A stretch of DNA of 5,834 nt from Chloroflexota bacterium (GTDB lineage: Bacteria; Chloroflexota; Dehalococcoidia; Tepidiformales; Tepidiformaceae), in the NCBI GenBank assembly GCA_021823905.1, contig JAKALX010000258.1, forward strand, positions 1 through 5,834, read 5' to 3'. The position numbers and the translations under genes are program-made. Positions 5,581-5,834 of the stretch are shown piece by piece. The notes under the pieces were generated by a model. The model did no database searches and was not told the DNA's origin. It saw only the letters and a program-made list of their open reading frames with translations. Within the stretch, counting starts at the first letter, position 1. Every line of letters starts with the position of its first letter.

Positions 5581-5834
5581 CGTCGCCCCGCCGCGCTTGC
5601 CCGGCAAGTACTTCCGCCACCTTCGCCGCCAGCGAACGAGGCGTGATCGGCTTCGAGACGAACGTGACGTTGCCGAGGGCCGCCACCCCAGCAAGCACCG
5701 ACTCCTCGGCGTAGCCCGACATTAGCAGCACCGGCGTGGGGCCCAGGATGCCCCTGAGCATGCCGGCCAGCGCAACCCCGTCCATGCCCGGCATCACGAC
5801 ATCCGAGACCACGAGGTCAATGTCCGGACTCATC
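5567..5834 (-). CDS. Receiver (response regulator) domain, C-terminal end of a longer protein
   Basis: This is the C-terminal part of a phosphoacceptor receiver domain; 88 residues are visible and the N-terminus lies off the right edge. SDVVMPGMDG holds the phosphoacceptor aspartate (visible residue 11), the S of LLMSGYAEES (39) fits the conserved Ser/Thr, and the K of FVSKPITP (61) is the conserved lysine. The acidic pocket that begins a receiver domain (beta-1 DD) is missing, so the ATG at 5833 is most likely an internal methionine. The protein ends about 27 residues after the lysine, with no output domain. That ending and the LMSGY motif are typical of the C-terminal receiver of hybrid sensor kinases, or of a stand-alone receiver; the rest of the gene would decide. 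It likely acts in a cytoplasmic phosphorelay. The stop overlaps a 13-bp direct repeat. Confidence 0.88.
   Translation of the reverse strand, partial: MSPDIDLVVSDVVMPGMDGVALAGMLRGILGPTPVLLMSGYAEESVLAGVAALGNVTFVSKPITPRSLAAKVAEVLAGQARRGDAPAA

Overview
The window is GC-rich bacterial DNA with tightly packed genes, GTG and TTG starts, and almost no AT-rich sequence. I see no RNA genes, insertion sequences, CRISPR arrays or prophage genes. The gene content does not fix the taxon. A molybdenum enzyme of the nitrate reductase/ethylbenzene dehydrogenase branch, an MFS carrier, a FapA-family protein and a hybrid-kinase-type receiver domain would suit a metabolically versatile environmental bacterium. 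My impression is a Chloroflexota, Actinomycetota or Pseudomonadota type, held with low confidence.

Layout, left to right. (1) Positions 1-538, minus strand: the N-terminal half of an MFS transporter, running off the left edge. (2) Positions 539-721: a divergent regulatory region with three palindromic elements, a possible promoter and a good ribosome binding site. (3) Positions 722-3490, plus strand: a complete 922-residue molybdopterin oxidoreductase, the dominant gene. (4) Positions 3535-4965, minus strand: a FapA (DUF342) family protein, convergent with the oxidoreductase across a 44-bp gap. (5) Positions 4966-5179: a gap with an inverted repeat close to the FapA-family start and GC-rich hairpins at its right end. 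(6) Positions 5180-5476, minus strand: a small beta-rich protein of 98 residues with a TTG start. (7) Positions 5567-5834, minus strand: the C-terminal part of a receiver domain, running off the right edge.

The oxidoreductase is alone on its strand, with an opposite-strand gene on each side. It is therefore probably monocistronic and lacks the iron-sulfur beta subunit, heme or membrane subunit and TorD-like chaperone that its relatives usually have next door. The MFS gene shares its upstream region and may carry the enzyme's substrate or product, but that is inference. The three minus-strand genes on the right read in the order receiver, small protein, FapA-like. The spacings of 90 and 214 bp and the candidate promoter before the small gene suggest separate transcripts rather than one tight operon.
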